Shown here: piece by piece, positions 62,730-64,000 of the stretch
How the letters are laid out: each line of letters starts with the position of its first letter
Position numbering within the stretch: position 1 is the stretch's first letter
Source of the DNA: Paracoccus zhejiangensis
Lineage (GTDB): Bacteria; Pseudomonadota; Alphaproteobacteria; Rhodobacterales; Rhodobacteraceae
DNA length: 64,000 nucleotides
NCBI RefSeq assembly: GCF_002847445.1
Contig: NZ_CP025430.1
Coordinates: forward strand, 2,046,001 to 2,110,000
Reading direction: 5' to 3'
Position numbers and translations under genes: made by a program
Notes under the pieces: model-generated
The model's input: the letters and a program-made list of their open reading frames with translations, nothing else
What the model was told of the DNA's origin: nothing
The model's database searches: none

Positions 62730-63431
62730 TCATTCCATCGGTGGCACGGTCTTGCTGCGATCCCCGGGATAGGATCGAGCGCCGCGCGACAGCCCGTGCG
62801 AGTTCTCGAATTGCGGCGTATAGGCCGAGAGAAAGACCTGCACTGCCCGGTCGGTGATACGGCGCAGATGCAGGTCAGTGACACTGTCACTGCCCAGGAA
62901 CAGCGCCCGGTCACGGATCAGCGCGGCGGCCAGCGCAATCAGCTGTTCGGCGGCAAGCTCGGTGTCGACGATCTCCAGCTCGCCGCGTCGGACCCAGCGC
63001 TCCAGCACCTGGCGCAGGGCATCGCGCTGCCGGCGATGGATGGCGTCGTGATATTCCCGCGCCAGATCGGGAAACCGGGCGGATTCCCCCACCCGCATCC
63101 GATAGGCGTGAAGCCCTGCGGGCGACACGATCCGCGCGGCCATGACTTCCACGATCTGCGGCAGCGCGCGCGCCGCCGGCAGGTCGCTGGAGACCGGGAA
63201 CAGCGGCTCCTCGTCTTCCTGCACCAAGTCAGCGCGGAACACCTCGCTGAACATCTGCTCCTTGTCAGGGAAGTAGCTGTAGAGCGTCGCCTTGGACACT
63301 TTGGCTTCGCCTGCGATGTCATCGACACTGGCCCCAGCATAGCCTTCCCGCAGAAACACCTTGCGGGCACCTTCAAGCACTTGCTTGAACTTTCGCCCCT
63401 TTGTGATGGGCGAGACTTTTCTCAATACCAT
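62730..63431 (-). CDS. TetR/AcrR-family transcriptional regulator
   Basis: 233 residues. N-terminal helix-turn-helix: ARKVFLREGYAGASVDDIAGEAKVSKATLYSYFPDKEQMF. The C-terminal ligand domain is like the AefR/TetR_C group (ARIVSPAGLHAYRMRVGESARFPDLAREYHD). It ends with a basic extension SRGARSYPGDRSKT. Start 63431 has GGAGGG ahead. Divergent from the glutamate dehydrogenase gene across a 349-nt gap, which it may help control. Confidence 0.9.
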   Translation of the reverse strand: MVLRKVSPITKGRKFKQVLEGARKVFLREGYAGASVDDIAGEAKVSKATLYSYFPDKEQMFSEVFRADLVQEDEEPLFPVSSDLPAARALPQIVEVMAARIVSPAGLHAYRMRVGESARFPDLAREYHDAIHRRQRDALRQVLERWVRRGELEIVDTELAAEQLIALAAALIRDRALFLGSDSVTDLHLRRITDRAVQVFLSAYTPQFENSHGLSRGARSYPGDRSKTVPPME

Positions 63432-63780
63432 TTAACCCTCCGAAACTTACGTCGGTGAACTTAACTTCCCCCAGTTCCGGGCAGGACTGGTTCGATACGC
63501 TAACTATGACAGATGGCCGCTCAGCTGGATCGGGCTTGATAGGAAAGGAATGACAAGTCGAAAATAGAACCCGTCCTTCATAAGCCTAAAATGACCACGA
63601 CGCCAGTGCAGCAGCAGATCTCCGCAGGCAAAAATCGGCCTCCGTCGCGGACATAACTTGAAGCGGGCCGGATCGGTTTCCCAATCTTAGGCAGGAACAC
63701 GAAAAAAACTTGCCTGTTTCTTCGGCAAAGGCCACTCAAGAGGGACAGGGAAATCAAAACATCAGAAGGAGGGATCGATC
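63432..63780. other. Divergent intergenic region between tetR-type gene and glutamate dehydrogenase gene
   Basis: 349 nt without a credible gene. It contains a repeated AACTTA near 63440-63460 and an inverted repeat TTGCC/GGCAA at 63710-63728. No confident -35/-10 pair could be called. Base composition is less GC-rich than the flanks, as expected for regulatory DNA. Confidence 0.4.
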
Positions 63781-64000
63781 ATGTCACAGCCTCACACGTC
63801 GTTCCGCGACTCGGTTGACCGTATGTTTACCCATGCCGCAAGGCTGATGGACCTGCCCCCCGGGCTCGAGGAAAAGATCAGGGTCTGCAACTCGACCTAT
63901 ACCGTGCGCTTCGGCGTGCGGATGCGCGGCGCGATCCATACCTTCGTTGGCTATCGTTCGGTCCATTCCGAACATATGGAACCCGTGAAGGGCGGCATCC
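63781..64000 (+). CDS. Glu/Leu/Phe/Val dehydrogenase, partial (C-terminus outside window)
   Basis: 73 residues present: MSQPHTSFRDSVDRMFTHAARLMDLPPGLEEKIRVCNSTYTVRFGVRMRG, then TFVGYRSVHSEHMEPVKGGI, the N-terminal dimerisation domain of Glu/Leu/Phe/Val dehydrogenases with the start of the conserved PxKGGI motif. Most likely glutamate dehydrogenase (NAD- or NADP-linked). AAGGAGGG is the ribosome site. The catalytic part lies past the right edge. Confidence 0.9.
   Translation, partial: MSQPHTSFRDSVDRMFTHAARLMDLPPGLEEKIRVCNSTYTVRFGVRMRGAIHTFVGYRSVHSEHMEPVKGGI

Overview
This is a GC-rich window with dense genes and many ATGA or TGATG junctions. The gene content points to an alphaproteobacterium of the Paracoccus / Rhodobacteraceae group: a fused MrpA-MrpB antiporter subunit, an IolC kinase fused to an aldolase domain, DUF2794, a ribosomal protein L3 with an Ala/Glu-rich tail, and periplasmic c-type cytochromes. 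Genus is inferred from protein character only. I see no insertion sequence, prophage, CRISPR array or rRNA gene.

Layout. 1-12.5 kb: a minus-strand myo-inositol catabolism and uptake locus (a Gfo/Idh/MocA oxidoreductase, a LacI-type regulator, an ABC transporter, IolH-like, iolG, iolI-like, iolC, iolD, and iolE cut by the window edge). 12.6-15.7 kb: tRNA-Thr, a large Fe3+-type ABC permease, an unrecognised cytosolic protein and a small lipoprotein. 15.8-25.2 kb: the S10/spc ribosomal protein cluster from rpsJ to rpmD, all on the minus strand, with hairpins at most of its wider gaps. It ends at rpmD; rplO and secY do not follow. 25.4-29.4 kb: a phosphodiesterase, a lipid kinase, a frameshifted alpha/beta hydrolase and tuf. 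29.6-31.8 kb: a DUF533 protein, then a cytochrome c' / cytochrome b pair whose leader can fold over its own ribosome binding site. 31.8-35.3 kb: ruvC-ruvA-htpX-ruvB-thioesterase. 35.4-41.4 kb: the Mrp (Pha) cation/proton antiporter operon. 41.5-46.1 kb: a lipase-like orphan and dnaE. 46.2-50.8 kb: a BMP-type nucleoside ABC importer. 50.9-56.8 kb: three acetyltransferase-type proteins (one close to AAC(3)-I aminoglycoside acetyltransferases), a GFA-type zinc protein, a DEAD-box helicase, a glycerophosphodiesterase and RidA. 56.8-60.3 kb: smc. 60.4-64 kb: an LrgA/LrgB pair, DUF2794, two tandem I78-inhibitor lipoproteins, a TetR regulator, and the start of a glutamate dehydrogenase gene.

How the parts work together. 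The inositol locus forms a complete import-and-degradation block with its own regulator and candidate operators beside that regulator. The ribosomal block probably runs as one long transcript punctuated by hairpins. No wholly new multi-gene system stands out. The most distinctive non-coding signal is the nested stem-loop at 30700-30753, which pairs the Shine-Dalgarno sequence of the cytochrome c' gene with a perfect upstream complement. Next come the twin TGATGG palindromes in front of the inositol transporter, the overlapping hairpins between rplR and rpsE, and the insertion of htpX inside the ruv operon.
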